From Lachnospiraceae bacterium (lineage in GTDB: Bacteria; Bacillota; Clostridia; Lachnospirales; Lachnospiraceae), in contig JAFTGN010000075.1 of assembly GCA_017457865.1 (NCBI GenBank), positions 27,893 to 91,892 of the forward strand: 64,000 bases of DNA. Direction: 5' to 3'. This document shows, in pieces, positions 1 through 8,530 of this stretch. The position numbers and the translations under genes were made by a program. Below the pieces are notes generated by a model. It was not told the origin of the DNA, searched no databases, and saw nothing but the letters and a program-made list of their open reading frames with translations. The number at the start of each line of letters is the position of its first letter. The first letter of the stretch is position 1.

Positions 1-829
1 TCCAGCAAATGGCATTGTACAACGCATAATCTGTAGCAGTGTCACAGGCATGGAGGGTCACTACCATGTCCACAGGAACATCTGTCTGATATCCATTGAT
101 ATCTCCAAGCTCAAAGCGGAGTCCGTCATACCCGTACTTTTCTGCTGCCTGGTTACATTTGGCAATCACATCCGCTTTCAGATCCAGTCCGATCATCTGC
201 ACAGACAACTGTTTCACTTCTGTCAGGTAATAGTACAACACAAATGTCAGATAAGATTTGCCGCAGCCAAAGTCGATGACCGTCAAGTGATCCCGCTGTT
301 TCTTCGACAACTCATCCTCTATCAATTCCAAAAAGCGGTTGATCTGACGAAACTTATCATACATGCTCCGCACCACTTTCCCCTCTCTGGTAAAGACTCC
401 CATATCCACAAGAGGCGGAATGATGGTACCTTCCTCCAACAGATACTGTTTTTTTCGGTTGTGACTTTCCATTTGTGCCCCGACTGCCGTTTGTCCATTT
501 TTTCCGGATATCTGTAACTGTTTTTTCTTATAGTGTACCTTGCCTTTGGCAGACACCATGACCATAAACTCGAAACCATCATTCCATGCATTTAACTGTC
601 CAAACTGCTCCATCTGTTCTGTCAGTTTTGTCAGCAATTCCTCTGGCGTAATATTTTCATGAAACACCTGCTTCTCCGTATAGCAGGCAATCTGGTATCC
701 CGCCTTCTTTTGCAAAATCTCCGTCCTCCGGTAAGGATTCCCCTTAGACGGCTTGCTGAAAATCAAACGCCCCGGCATTCCCTGCACCACCTGCGTCAAG
801 GCAGTTTGTAACTCTGTTCTATCTATCAT
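1..829 (-). CDS. Class I SAM-dependent methyltransferase (C-terminus outside window)
   Basis: The reading frame is open from the ATG at 829 to the window edge, so the C-terminus is missing. The ATG follows a GGGAGAAG ribosome-binding site. The N-terminal part is a poorly conserved region, and around residue 180 comes a glycine-rich SAM-binding motif reading IDFGCGKSYLTF. It is followed by an acidic loop (GLDLKADV) and then VDMVVTLHACDTATDYAL, which fits the later motifs of a Rossmann-fold methyltransferase. The motif style resembles the Methyltransf_32 group, but the substrate (RNA, protein or small molecule) cannot be inferred. It runs in the same direction as efp, yqeG and nrdR and follows the terminator behind efp. 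The class is fairly certain and the function unknown. Confidence 0.8.
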   Translation of the reverse strand, partial: MIDRTELQTALTQVVQGMPGRLIFSKPSKGNPYRRTEILQKKAGYQIACYTEKQVFHENITPEELLTKLTEQMEQFGQLNAWNDGFEFMVMVSAKGKVHYKKKQLQISGKNGQTAVGAQMESHNRKKQYLLEEGTIIPPLVDMGVFTREGKVVRSMYDKFRQINRFLELIEDELSKKQRDHLTVIDFGCGKSYLTFVLYYYLTEVKQLSVQMIGLDLKADVIAKCNQAAEKYGYDGLRFELGDINGYQTDVPVDMVVTLHACDTATDYALYNAICW

Positions 830-935
830 CTGCTTCTCCCTTATTGTATATAGAAGATTACCATCGCATCCTGTGTGCAGCATTTTTTGGTAATAGAATT
901 TTTCTGTTACCTGATCGGACTTTCCTAACGACACA

Positions 936-970
936 GGAAAAGGACTGTTGCACCTTCGACAACAGCCCTC
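936..970 (-). terminator. Rho-independent terminator after efp
   Basis: On the minus strand a GGGCTGTTG / CAACAGTCC stem (960-968 with 942-950, one G-U pair) is followed directly by TTTTCC. It lies just past the efp stop codon and separates efp from the methyltransferase gene. Confidence 0.8.
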
Positions 971-992
971 TTTAACCAGAATCTGTAACAAA

Positions 993-1550
993 TTACTCTC
1001 TGGACATATACTCGCCTGTACGGGTATCGATCTTGATCTTCTCACCCTGGTTGACAAACAATGGTACGTTTACCTGTGCACCAGTCTCTACGATGGCTGG
1101 CTTGGATGCACCTGTGGCAGTATCACCCTTGAAGCCTGGCTCGGTATCCGTTACCTCCAATACAACGAACAATGGCGGTTCTACCGCAAAAACATTGCCA
1201 TTGATGGAACAGATCTTGCACATCTCCTCTTCCTTTACGAACTTCAGCGCATCACCGATGATGTCTGCTGTCAGCGGAATCTGCTCGAAAGACTCCATAT
1301 CCATGAAGTAATAGAAATCACCATCATTGTATACATACTGCATATCTCTTCTGTCGATACGTGCAGATGGGAACTTCTCGGTTGGACGGAAGGACTTCTC
1401 TACTACACCACCGTTGATGATGTTCTTATACTTGGTTCTCACGAACGCTGCGCCCTTTCCCGGCTTTACATGCTGGAACTCGATGATCTGTACATAACTT
1501 CCATCGATCTCGATTGTCATACCATTTCTGAAATCACTTGCTGATACCAT
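993..1550 (-). CDS. efp: Translation elongation factor P
   Basis: EF-P binds between the P and E sites of the ribosome and relieves stalling at polyproline. The 185-residue product has the usual length and the three beta-barrel domains of the family. The tip loop reads [10 protein letters not shown], with Lys32 at the position that is modified or acts unmodified in other bacteria. The C-terminal signature region ([15 protein letters not shown]) is intact. The ATG at 1550 is chosen because AGGAGG lies eight bases upstream and the protein then starts [10 protein letters not shown] as in homologues; a longer in-frame extension to 1592 has no support. A promoter lies at 1627-1655 and a terminator at 936-970, so it is probably monocistronic. 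No EpmA/B or YmfI modification gene is in the window. Confidence 0.98.
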   Translation of the reverse strand: MVSASDFRNGMTIEIDGSYVQIIEFQHVKPGKGAAFVRTKYKNIINGGVVEKSFRPTEKFPSARIDRRDMQYVYNDGDFYYFMDMESFEQIPLTADIIGDALKFVKEEEMCKICSINGNVFAVEPPLFVVLEVTDTEPGFKGDTATGASKPAIVETGAQVNVPLFVNQGEKIKIDTRTGEYMSRE

Positions 1551-1626
1551 ATTCAAATCCTCCTGATCTATCATTTGCCTGCGTGTCCGCATGAATGTAC
1601 GTGCCTATGCAGACACATATGAAAAC

Positions 1627-1655
1627 ATTATATCTGAAAATACTGTGTTTTTCAA
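1627..1655 (-). promoter_or_regulatory. Sigma-A promoter for efp
   Basis: Minus strand TTGAAA, 17-base spacer, perfect TATAAT, about 75 bases upstream of the efp start and just downstream of the yqeG stop. Confidence 0.8.
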
Positions 1656-1671
1656 GTCCCAACCGATATTT

Positions 1672-2205
1672 TTATGTGGTTTTCCGCTTCTTTTGTGCCT
1701 TTTTTTGATCCCGATCATAAAAAAACAGCACGATGCGCTCCAGATACCGCTTCAACACAATCTGAATCTCCTCTTTGGGATGAATGGGAGACACCAAAAT
1801 AGAAGGAATACCGGTGCGGTTGGCACCATAAATATCGGTAAACAACTGGTCACCAATAAAATATGTACTGTCCGTATCCGTACCCATCAACTGCATGGCC
1901 TTTTGATAATTCTTCATCGAAGGCTTATGGGCATCCTCTACAAACATACTGTCCACTGCCTGAGCAAAAGGTGCCACTCTGGGCAGCTGATTATTGGAAA
2001 TGAGACAGGTCTGAAACCCTATTTCATGCAACCGTGCAAACAATGCCACTGCCTTTTCATCTGCCGGTGCCCCATGAGGCACCAGTGTATTGTCAATGTC
2101 GTAAATCAATCCTCGAATCCCTGTCTGATACAATGCCTCATACGCAATATCATAGGAAGATGCAACTCTAGCGGAAGGATAGAAGGGCTGAAGTAATGGT
2201 CTCAT
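1672..2205 (-). CDS. yqeG: YqeG family HAD-superfamily phosphatase
   Basis: This 177-residue protein belongs to the YqeG branch of HAD phosphatases (subfamily IIIA). Motif I is DIDNTLV with Asp36 and Asp38 as nucleophile and acid/base. Motif II is the Ser of LISNNQ, motif III the Lys of AHKPSMKN, and motif IV the acidic GDQLFTDIYGA. There is no large cap domain, as expected. The physiological substrate in Firmicutes is not settled; homologues often sit beside yqeH or aroE, but here the partner is nrdR. Its ATG overlaps the nrdR stop by four bases and is preceded by AAGGAGG inside nrdR, so the two are translationally coupled. The C-terminus is basic (KKAQKKRKTT). Confidence 0.93.
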   Translation of the reverse strand: MRPLLQPFYPSARVASSYDIAYEALYQTGIRGLIYDIDNTLVPHGAPADEKAVALFARLHEIGFQTCLISNNQLPRVAPFAQAVDSMFVEDAHKPSMKNYQKAMQLMGTDTDSTYFIGDQLFTDIYGANRTGIPSILVSPIHPKEEIQIVLKRYLERIVLFFYDRDQKKAQKKRKTT

Positions 2206-2675
2206 CCGTTCTTTTCCTCCTTCTTCGCCTGCAATAAGGTAATCAATTCCTCCGCAAAAGTATTCACATCTGTAAATTCCCGATACACAGAGGCAAACCG
2301 CACATATGTCACCTCATCAAGGCCCTTCAACTGCTCCATAACCAGTTCTCCAATCACACTGCTGCTGACTTCCTGGGTATCCATATCATAAATGGCCGTT
2401 TCCACTGCATCCACCACTCCACTAATCTGTTCCGCAGATACAGGTCGTTTGTGGCTGGCACGAACAACACCTGCCTCTATCTTTCTGCGCTCAAACGGCT
2501 CTCTGGTATTGTCCTTTTTCACCACCATCACGGGAAACGTCTCCACTTTCTCGTAAGTGGTAAATCTTGCGCCGCAATTTTCACACTGCCGTCTCCGGCG
2601 AATCGTTGTATTTTCATCTGCTGCTCTGGAATCCACTACCCTTGTATCATCCATGTTGCAATATGGACACTTCAT
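2202..2675 (-). CDS. nrdR: Transcriptional repressor NrdR
   Basis: NrdR senses ATP/dATP through an ATP-cone and represses ribonucleotide reductase operons. The 157-residue product starts with a zinc ribbon (Cys3, Cys6, Cys31, Cys34) and an arginine-rich stretch (TTIRRRRQ) that contacts DNA. The ATP-cone domain begins near residue 46 (VVKKDNTREPFERRKIEAG). The ATG at 2675 has CAGGAGG upstream; the longer frame to 2699 is not needed. A promoter at 2767-2795 and a 14-bp inverted repeat in the leader lie upstream. No nrd genes are in the window, so its targets act in trans. Confidence 0.97.
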   Translation of the reverse strand: MKCPYCNMDDTRVVDSRAADENTTIRRRRQCENCGARFTTYEKVETFPVMVVKKDNTREPFERRKIEAGVVRASHKRPVSAEQISGVVDAVETAIYDMDTQEVSSSVIGELVMEQLKGLDEVTYVRFASVYREFTDVNTFAEELITLLQAKKEEKNG

Positions 2676-2702
2676 CTCTACCTCCTGCCTGGACTGCACT
2701 CC

Positions 2703-2747
2703 ATTGGCACTTCAAATCCTTTCACAACAACGCTTTGAAATGCCAAT
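2703..2747 (-). promoter_or_regulatory. 14-bp inverted repeat in the nrdR leader
   Basis: ATTGGCACTTCAAA (2703-2716) and TTTGAAATGCCAAT (2734-2747) pair over 14 positions, with one G-U wobble when read as minus-strand RNA. The repeat lies between the promoter and the nrdR ribosome-binding site, and no T-run follows, so it is not a classical terminator. It could be an operator or an RNA leader hairpin; it does not obviously match the NrdR box. Confidence 0.6.
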
Positions 2748-2766
2748 GATTCCCCTTTATTGTATC

Positions 2767-2795
2767 AGTATACCCCATCCGGGTAACCTTTTCAA
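2767..2795 (-). promoter_or_regulatory. Sigma-A promoter for nrdR-yqeG
   Basis: Minus strand TTGAAA, 17-base spacer, TATACT. The leader to the nrdR start is about 85 nt. Confidence 0.8.
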
Positions 2796-2887
2796 GTCCG
2801 GCAGTGGTAATCTTTTTATTACCCCGACCTAGGATTTTTCTGTACGAGATGTATGGAAAAGAATTTCTCTGATCCATTCCCTGCCGC

Positions 2888-4219
2888 CTATTGTTCTGTC
2901 TGGTGCAGGAAACCTTTTTCTCTCCATTTCCCACTATTCCAACGCAGAAACATACAGATGGCACGGATACACTCATCAGATGCCATGGCAATATATGCCC
3001 CTACCGCCAGCAGTCCCATATGCAGCCCAAATAACCATGTACCACCTACCGCACACAAATACATGAAAACCAATCCAATCATCGTGGTAAACAGCGCATC
3101 TCCACTGGTTTTCAATGCATTTCCAAAAACCAGATTACCCACTCTGCCCATTTCCAGTACAATGTCTACAATCATCAACGTTCCCACCAGCTGTATCATC
3201 CGAGGATCCCCCGTAAAAAAGCCCATGAACCATCTGGAAGAAAAGGCAATGACAGCTCCGATTACAGCTGCAATTCCAATGCCAATGAGTGCTGCTTTCT
3301 TCGTTGCTTTGTCACATTCCTCAAATTTTCTGGCTCCAATGCGCCATCCTGTCATAATGGCATTGGCCTGTGCCAACGCCGCACCTACACTGTAGGAAAA
3401 GTTGGTAATCTGAGATACATAGGAACGAGCAGTCACATTAAGTCCCTCTGCATCCATCTGATTTAAAAATCGAATAACCAGCGTCATTGCCACATTATAT
3501 AACCCTGATTCCAGGGCAGAGGGCAGACCCACCTGAATGATCTGTCCCATGACCACTTTGTTTGGCAGCCGCTCCGGACTCTTATGGGCATCAATCTTTC
3601 TTTGAGCGGCAACGATCACCACAATCAGATTAAACAATCTGGAAATGACAGTGGCAATGGCCACTCCTGCCACTCCATAGTGAAATACAAACAAAAACAC
3701 CGCATTTAACACCAGATTGATTCCATTTCCGCAAAGAGACGCAATCAATGGCTGCTTTGTATGCCCAAAGGCACGCAGATAGCTGGAAAAAATCGGGATG
3801 GTGGCATTTAACAAAAAGCCAGCCCCAATTATGCGCAGATATGTGGTGGCATATTCTGCCAGACTATCTGCAATGCCTACCGCCTGTAAGATGGTACCGG
3901 AGCAGATGCTAAGTACCAGTGACATAACAATTCCAACTATCACATTAAATAGCAGTCCTAACTGTCTGGCCTGGTAGGCAATCCCTGGCTGTCCGGCACC
4001 GATATATTGTGTCATCACCGCAATCATACCGGAGGAAATGATCGAAAACATAATGATAAACATGCCAATATATGTATTGGAAGTGCCTACTGCTCCTACC
4101 GCCTGGTCTCCTACTGAAGAAAGCATGAGGGTGTCCACTGCACCTGCTAACATATAGCAGAGGGTTTCCAGGCAGATGGGGATAAACAACTGGATTAGAC
4201 TCTTTTGTTCGGTTTGCAT
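2888..4219 (-). CDS. MATE family multidrug/metabolite efflux transporter
   Basis: A 443-residue integral membrane protein with about 12 hydrophobic segments in two similar halves, the MATE layout. The N-terminal half carries AVDTLMLSSVGDQAVGAVG and the second half begins near VGLPSALESGLYNVA, both typical MATE positions. Such proteins export drugs or metabolites by Na+ or H+ antiport; the substrate here cannot be read. The ATG at 4219 is used because AAAGGAGA precedes it, discarding 15 extra residues in the longest frame. It starts 25 bases after the stop of the DUF2441 gene and probably shares its transcript. The segment downstream carries the nrdR promoter. Confidence 0.92.
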   Translation of the reverse strand: MQTEQKSLIQLFIPICLETLCYMLAGAVDTLMLSSVGDQAVGAVGTSNTYIGMFIIMFSIISSGMIAVMTQYIGAGQPGIAYQARQLGLLFNVIVGIVMSLVLSICSGTILQAVGIADSLAEYATTYLRIIGAGFLLNATIPIFSSYLRAFGHTKQPLIASLCGNGINLVLNAVFLFVFHYGVAGVAIATVISRLFNLIVVIVAAQRKIDAHKSPERLPNKVVMGQIIQVGLPSALESGLYNVAMTLVIRFLNQMDAEGLNVTARSYVSQITNFSYSVGAALAQANAIMTGWRIGARKFEECDKATKKAALIGIGIAAVIGAVIAFSSRWFMGFFTGDPRMIQLVGTLMIVDIVLEMGRVGNLVFGNALKTSGDALFTTMIGLVFMYLCAVGGTWLFGLHMGLLAVGAYIAMASDECIRAICMFLRWNSGKWREKGFLHQTEQ

Positions 4220-4244
4220 TCTTTCAATTGTCTCCTTTCGTTTC

Positions 4245-4799
4245 TTATATTGCACAAGGGTCAATTTCCTTTACAATCTCAATTACTTCTATTGTTCCAT
4301 CTACCAGCATTTCTATTACCGGTGGTTCCTGCCCATCTTCTGTTTCGTTTCGCCAGTATTGCTCTGCCAGAAGCAGATTTTGTTCCTTGTCCGTGGTTCC
4401 CACAAAGCACAGGTTGGCGTTTCCGGCAAATACATTACCTGTGACACGAAGCTTTACAATCTGATAAGTAGGACGCCTGATTTCCAAAAAGAAATCAAAC
4501 CATTTCTCTGCTTCCGCAAGGGTACCGGATACATAGAGACAGCCCATACGGGAGGGATAACAGGGATACTGCTTTTGCCGCACTTCTTCTAATGCCAGTT
4601 CTCGCAGTGCCACGGCAGTGTGGTGCTCTAGTTTCTCAAATTGGTACCGCTCTGGATAGGCATAAATGTCATGAACCAGATCCATCTTTGCCATCACTCT
4701 TTCATATACACCGCTGTGGTGTTCTGTATCCAATACAATCCGTTGCCCCACATGCATGGGCCGTTCTGTCACCACATGATATACCACATATTCGCTCAT
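4245..4799 (-). CDS. DUF2441 domain protein
   Basis: The 184-residue protein begins with a pattern I associate with DUF2441: YVVYHVVTERPMHVGQ, then a DTEHHSGVYERV block. It is soluble and acidic and has no signal peptide or membrane segment. Conserved-looking blocks include TAVALRELALEEVR, YPSRMGCLYVS and LRVTGNVFAGNA. The family has no function I can state with confidence. The start at 4799 has AAAGGAAT upstream and removes nine residues of the longest frame. It lies between an AAA/nuclease-like gene (43-base gap) and a MATE exporter (25-base gap), all minus strand. That context may mean co-expression but does not identify a job. Confidence 0.75.
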   Translation of the reverse strand: MSEYVVYHVVTERPMHVGQRIVLDTEHHSGVYERVMAKMDLVHDIYAYPERYQFEKLEHHTAVALRELALEEVRQKQYPCYPSRMGCLYVSGTLAEAEKWFDFFLEIRRPTYQIVKLRVTGNVFAGNANLCFVGTTDKEQNLLLAEQYWRNETEDGQEPPVIEMLVDGTIEVIEIVKEIDPCAI

Positions 4800-4842
4800 C
4801 GTGCATTCCTTTCCTCTTCCTTTCATTGGTCTGACTCCAATA

Positions 4843-6507
4843 TCAATACCACTTTATTTTTACCATACACTTTTTCTTATAAAAGGCTACGCCACAGGCG
4901 ATCACATCAATATATCTGTCCTCTTGCAGTTCTTCTGCATATTGTCTGTCTTCAATCTGTTTGAGCGCCTCATCACACTTGGCTTCGAGTCCTTTTGTAT
5001 TTTCAGCTACCTTAAACTCAAAAATAGCTGCTCTTGTGTTGTCAGCATCTACAACTGTAACATCCGTTCTCCCTGTACCATTTTCCCGATTGGATTTCAC
5101 TTCATAGGGGGAAACCACAAATATTCCTGTGATAAAAGCATGATAAAATAGTTCACTATAATCGTGATAACTGATTGTTTTGAACAATAAATTCGAAAAG
5201 GTTCGACTTAAACTTTTCTCATCACCATTCCAGAGCTGGCTGGTGATATCTCCTAAAGTGGTTGGTACAATGTCTTTTGCAAACCATAAGGCAATGCTGT
5301 TCTCAAAAATAGATTTTACTTCCTTATTTGGAATCCTAAGTTCTGCTTCGTTCTTTTCCCCATCTACACTGACCGGTGTAAGGTATCCCGTTAAGTAAAG
5401 AACACTCCAGAAGTTGTATTCCGTATCAGTCAAGTCTTCATAAGTCAGATTTTCATTTATTTTTGTTTGAATGGTGTTTCCCTGAAGCAATGCAGAAACC
5501 TGTTCGTTGATCTTTGTGTTGTTCTTTGAGAGAAACTGTCTGATGATATCATTACTGCTTGTATTTGCCCAGTAATTTTTAGGTTTTGCCTCTGGATTAT
5601 ATTGCAGCTGGGAAACATAATTCACAACATCCCAAGGACAATATACTTCTACCTTACCAAAATGATACCCATCATACCATTCTTTCATGATTGTTTTTGA
5701 CTGGGTGAAATTCGTATCCTGAAGAAGTTTGTCAATTTCAGAATCTGTAAATCCAAAGTATTCATCAAATCGATTATCAGAAATGGAATCCACATACAGA
5801 TTATTCAATCCCGTAAAGACGCTCTCCTTTGCGATCCGTAAGCAACCTGTGAGAACCGCAAATTTCAGACAGGAATTCCCCTTTAGTGCTCTGCTTAGCA
5901 TCAGTCTTATGATGTTTGCCATTTCACGATAGTAGCCATTGGATTTTCCTTTTGACATGGGTACATCATACTCGTCTATTAACACAATCACAGGCTTATG
6001 ATAGTACTCATAAAGCATCTCCGTTAACAAAGCCAACGATTCGGTAACCGAAACCTCTTTTGATTTTCCTGCATATAGTTCACAGAATTTGTTTCTCGTC
6101 ACCTCATCATACAGATCACTTTCCAGCAGATACAAATTCCTCTTGCATAAACTTGAAAGAATGGATTTCAACTGCTCATATGCTTGTTGATAATTGATCC
6201 CATCAATTTCTTTCAAAGAGAGATACAATGTAGGATATTGATTCATCCATTTTTCACAGATCTCTTTTTCATTTGATATGGCCAAACCTTCAAACAAATC
6301 TTTACTGTTTTTTCTGATATCAAAAAAACAATCCAGCATACTCATATTCAACGATTTCCCAAATCTCCTGGGACGGGTGATGAGAGTCACTTCTGCGTTT
6401 TTGTTCAGAATCTGCTGAATCAATCCTGTTTTGTCAACGTAATAATTATGATCTTCGCGAAGTTTGGAAAAACTGTCTTTGCCAATGGGCATTTCAAGAG
6501 TTGCCAT
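4843..6507 (-). CDS. AAA-ATPase-like / PD-(D/E)XK nuclease-like protein (DUF1703 type)
   Basis: A 554-residue two-domain protein. The N-terminal AAA-ATPase-like domain (PF09820 type) opens with PIGKDSFSKLREDHNYYVDKT and has a P-loop-like TRPRRFGKSLN near residues 44-54 and an acidic DEYDVPMSK motif near 165. The C-terminal part has the AIFEFKVAENTKG motif typical of PD-(D/E)XK_9 nuclease-fold domains. This family is amplified in Clostridia and Bacteroidetes, often in many copies. Its role is unproven; mobility-related and defence-related roles have been suggested. GAGGAGA precedes the ATG at 6507, which discards 56 extra residues of the longest frame. It appears full length. Confidence 0.9.
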   Translation of the reverse strand: MATLEMPIGKDSFSKLREDHNYYVDKTGLIQQILNKNAEVTLITRPRRFGKSLNMSMLDCFFDIRKNSKDLFEGLAISNEKEICEKWMNQYPTLYLSLKEIDGINYQQAYEQLKSILSSLCKRNLYLLESDLYDEVTRNKFCELYAGKSKEVSVTESLALLTEMLYEYYHKPVIVLIDEYDVPMSKGKSNGYYREMANIIRLMLSRALKGNSCLKFAVLTGCLRIAKESVFTGLNNLYVDSISDNRFDEYFGFTDSEIDKLLQDTNFTQSKTIMKEWYDGYHFGKVEVYCPWDVVNYVSQLQYNPEAKPKNYWANTSSNDIIRQFLSKNNTKINEQVSALLQGNTIQTKINENLTYEDLTDTEYNFWSVLYLTGYLTPVSVDGEKNEAELRIPNKEVKSIFENSIALWFAKDIVPTTLGDITSQLWNGDEKSLSRTFSNLLFKTISYHDYSELFYHAFITGIFVVSPYEVKSNRENGTGRTDVTVVDADNTRAAIFEFKVAENTKGLEAKCDEALKQIEDRQYAEELQEDRYIDVIACGVAFYKKKCMVKIKWY

Positions 6508-6563
6508 CGTGTCTTCTCCTCTCTGATAAAATCCATCTAACCATATCCTACCATACCAGAAAG

Positions 6564-6591
6564 AGAATAGCAAACAGATACTATAAGACAA
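6564..6591 (-). promoter_or_regulatory. Probable promoter for the 6507-4219 gene set
   Basis: Minus strand TTGTCT, 16-base spacer, TATTCT, about 57 bases before the AAA-like gene. Each box differs from consensus at two or more positions, so this is a modest call. Confidence 0.45.
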
Positions 6592-6617
6592 ATTCGATTT
6601 GGCAGTCCACATCTTCA

Positions 6618-7070
6618 TCAGTGATATAGATTTTTTCTCACCCAATCTTCTCTTAGCACATGCTCCGTCAACCACAAAGCTACTCCATCTTCCTCATTGG
6701 TCAGACATACTTCATCTGCCGCCTGTTTCACTTCTGCCAGTGCATTGCCCACCGCCACGCCGGTTCCACATGCCCGAAGCATCTCTATATCGTTGTAATC
6801 GTCTCCAAAGGCTACGATTTCTTCCATATCAAAATTGGCATACATGTTGTCATTGGCTTCGATGGCAATGGCACAGTCCGGTTCCTGTTTCAAAATCCCA
6901 GATACCAGAGAGACAGGGGATTCAATTCCGATTTCTCCAATCTTCCTGTCAGCCTCACAAATGACCGCCCCATTATGAAAGATGCCAATGTCATAGCGCA
7001 CCCATGGCAAAAAATCCCGGACTCCACGTATAGGACGTGCCGTTGCCACTACAAATCCACTGCCAGCCAC
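6618..7070 (-). pseudogene. Decayed Cof-type HAD phosphatase, missing its N-terminus and cap
   Basis: The frame encodes the later parts of a Cof-type sugar-phosphate HAD phosphatase: VVATARP (motif II region), IGIFHNGAVI, then the C-terminal motif IV VAFGDDYNDIEMLRACGTGVAVGNA. Two pieces are missing. The N-terminal nucleophile motif (DxDGT) is absent, because the frame opens at a GTG (7070) only 24 bases after the neighbouring gene's stop. The cap domain is also absent, because IEANDNMYANFDMEE runs directly into IVAFGDDYND where families normally have about 100 residues. It therefore cannot be a working phosphatase. The remainder is still open to the stop codon, which suggests recent in-frame deletions. 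No ribosome-binding site of note precedes the GTG. Confidence 0.8.
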
Positions 7071-7094
7071 ACATGTATCAACTCATTCGATCAA

Positions 7095-7565
7095 TCAGTC
7101 CTCTGTACAATTTGCCGCATCTATGGCAATGACCAGCATCATGCCCATCAGCTCATCGTTTGGATTGGCAATGTCGATCACATAAGTATCTCCCCAATGG
7201 AACAGTTCCTTGGAAATGTGTGCCACCGGTATATTACCGAAATACACATCATAGTCCCAGCCAAGAAAATCACCTTCCACCCGCCAGCCATTGAAGTCAA
7301 TTTCATATTTTGGTTTCAGAAACGTAAATTTCTTCTGAATCCGTCCATACACTCTGCCGCCGATCTCAATGTCAAATGCAGGAAGTAAAGTCAGCAATTT
7401 CTGCTTCACTCTGCCAATTTCTCTGCCAGCCCCATCATACACTTGTAGCTGATGCCCAAAGGCAAAAAATGCCGCTTTTACAAAATACTTTTGATTTCCT
7501 GCTTCATCATAAATATCATAAGAATCTGTCCAGGAAAAGACACGCTGTTTGATCAATAATTTCAT
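7095..7565 (-). CDS. LURP-one-related (YxjI-like) protein
   Basis: The 156-residue protein starts MKLLIKQRVFSWTDSYDIYDE, followed by repeated beta-strand segments (YFVKAAFFAFGHQLQVYD, IGRVKQKLLTLLPAFDIEI, YGRIQKKFTFLKPKYEI). This is the pattern of the LURP-one-related/YxjI family, which has a tubby-like beta-barrel fold. The bacterial function is unknown; phospholipid or membrane binding has been proposed from the fold. GGAGGGG lies before the ATG at 7565. No partner gene suggests a pathway. Confidence 0.82.
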   Translation of the reverse strand: MKLLIKQRVFSWTDSYDIYDEAGNQKYFVKAAFFAFGHQLQVYDGAGREIGRVKQKLLTLLPAFDIEIGGRVYGRIQKKFTFLKPKYEIDFNGWRVEGDFLGWDYDVYFGNIPVAHISKELFHWGDTYVIDIANPNDELMGMMLVIAIDAANCTED

Positions 7566-7670
7566 TCCAAAAATCCCCCTCCTCTGCAAGTAAATCTACA
7601 TCCCTATATGGGTTATCCACAGTTTACCGGATACCATATGGAAAATCAATATAAAACATCTTACAATTCT

Positions 7671-7704
7671 AAAAAAGACCTTAAGATTTCACATCTCAAG
7701 GTCT
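7671..7704 (-). terminator. Terminator after the PIN-domain gene
   Basis: Minus strand stem AGACCTT.AGAT / ATCT.AAGGTCT with a five-base loop, followed by TTTTTT. It ends the toxin-antitoxin operon. Confidence 0.85.
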
Positions 7705-7714
7705 GATTTTCAGA

Positions 7715-8134
7715 TTACTCTTCCATGATTTTTTTACACAACTCTTCTGCACTGATGCATGCAACATCACCTGCTAAAAAATCTTTCTCATTTCTTGTCA
7801 CAATATAATCAGCTTGTACCGCAACAGCACACTCCACCTGTAGGCAATCCTCAAAATCTGAAAAGTTTTTCTGATTCAAGGCAGATATGATTTTTACTTG
7901 ATCAATCCCCTCTACTTTCAAAATCCGGCAAAGCCGAAGCAATACTTCCCTTCTATCGTGCTCTGACATATCCTTACGCAAAATATAAAACATATTTGGA
8001 ATAGAATGCGCCGCCATAAATCCCTGCACTCTTCTCTCTGCACATAACCTCAGCAATTGATCCGCCGCATCATAATGTGGTTTTCTTCCCACTAAATAAT
8101 CAAGAAGAATATTCGTATCAATTAATATCCGCAT
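7715..8134 (-). CDS. PIN-domain toxin (VapC-like endoribonuclease)
   Basis: A 139-residue PIN domain beginning MRILIDTNILLDYL with catalytic Asp6. The second acidic group lies at SDFEDCLQ (Asp93, Glu95, Asp96) and the third near ADYIVTRNEKDF (Asp109, Asp118). These carboxylates bind Mg2+ or Mn2+ in PIN ribonucleases. Length and motif order are normal for a type II toxin. The ATG at 8134 has GGAGGAAAAGT upstream, lying within the end of the preceding antitoxin-like gene, which it overlaps by 17 bases. The targets of this branch are unknown. Confidence 0.88.
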   Translation of the reverse strand: MRILIDTNILLDYLVGRKPHYDAADQLLRLCAERRVQGFMAAHSIPNMFYILRKDMSEHDRREVLLRLCRILKVEGIDQVKIISALNQKNFSDFEDCLQVECAVAVQADYIVTRNEKDFLAGDVACISAEELCKKIMEE

Positions 8135-8363
8135 ACTTTTCCTCCAAAGCTACATATAACTCTTCTTTATAATTTCGTTCTTTTACTCCCGGTTTGCGAT
8201 ATTTTTGCAGCTCCTCATATGCAGTCTGCGCATCTGTTTTTTCAACTGAATTTTGCGAAATCACTAACTCTTCTATATTTTCCAGTATATTTAAAAGATA
8301 ATATATCTTATCCTCCGGCATACGCTTCACCAACTCAATTGCCTGTTCACGCATTGCTGTCAT
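8118..8363 (-). CDS. Antitoxin-like small protein paired with the PIN toxin
   Basis: An 81-residue charged, helical protein that begins MTAMREQAIELVKRMPEDKIYYLLNIL. This helical start is often seen in small antitoxins next to PIN toxins. The C-terminal half (EELQKYRKPGVKERNYKEELYVALEEK) is a plausible toxin-wrapping tail. GGAGGTG precedes the ATG, a promoter lies at 8442-8470, and the 3' end overlaps the toxin gene. I do not see a clear AbrB or RHH DNA-binding motif, so the subfamily is open. The assignment rests mainly on gene order and size. Confidence 0.75.
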   Translation of the reverse strand: MTAMREQAIELVKRMPEDKIYYLLNILENIEELVISQNSVEKTDAQTAYEELQKYRKPGVKERNYKEELYVALEEKYADIN

Positions 8364-8441
8364 AGTATCACCTCCACCTACTTCTCATTCCCTCAAAGAT
8401 ACTGTTAAAATATCCCAGTCGTATCAGATTTTCTTACCCAA

Positions 8442-8470
8442 ATTATAGCACATAAACGCTGCGTTCACAA
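8442..8470 (-). promoter_or_regulatory. Sigma-A promoter for the toxin-antitoxin operon
   Basis: Minus strand TTGTGA, 17-base spacer, perfect TATAAT, about 79 bases before the antitoxin start. Confidence 0.7.
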
Positions 8471-8530
8471 TCAAAACAATTCTGTATTTATTTTTCCTTT
8501 CCAAAATTTTTCTCTCCCCTGCATTTTCTC

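Noticed and set aside
889-911. Hairpin GGTAATAGAA / TTCTGTTACC as a terminator
   Set aside because: The stem is real, but on the minus strand it is followed by A residues, not T, and no plus-strand gene precedes it.
948-1544. 198-codon plus-strand frame opposite efp
   Set aside because: It is the antisense shadow of efp and has no ribosome-binding site or family resemblance.
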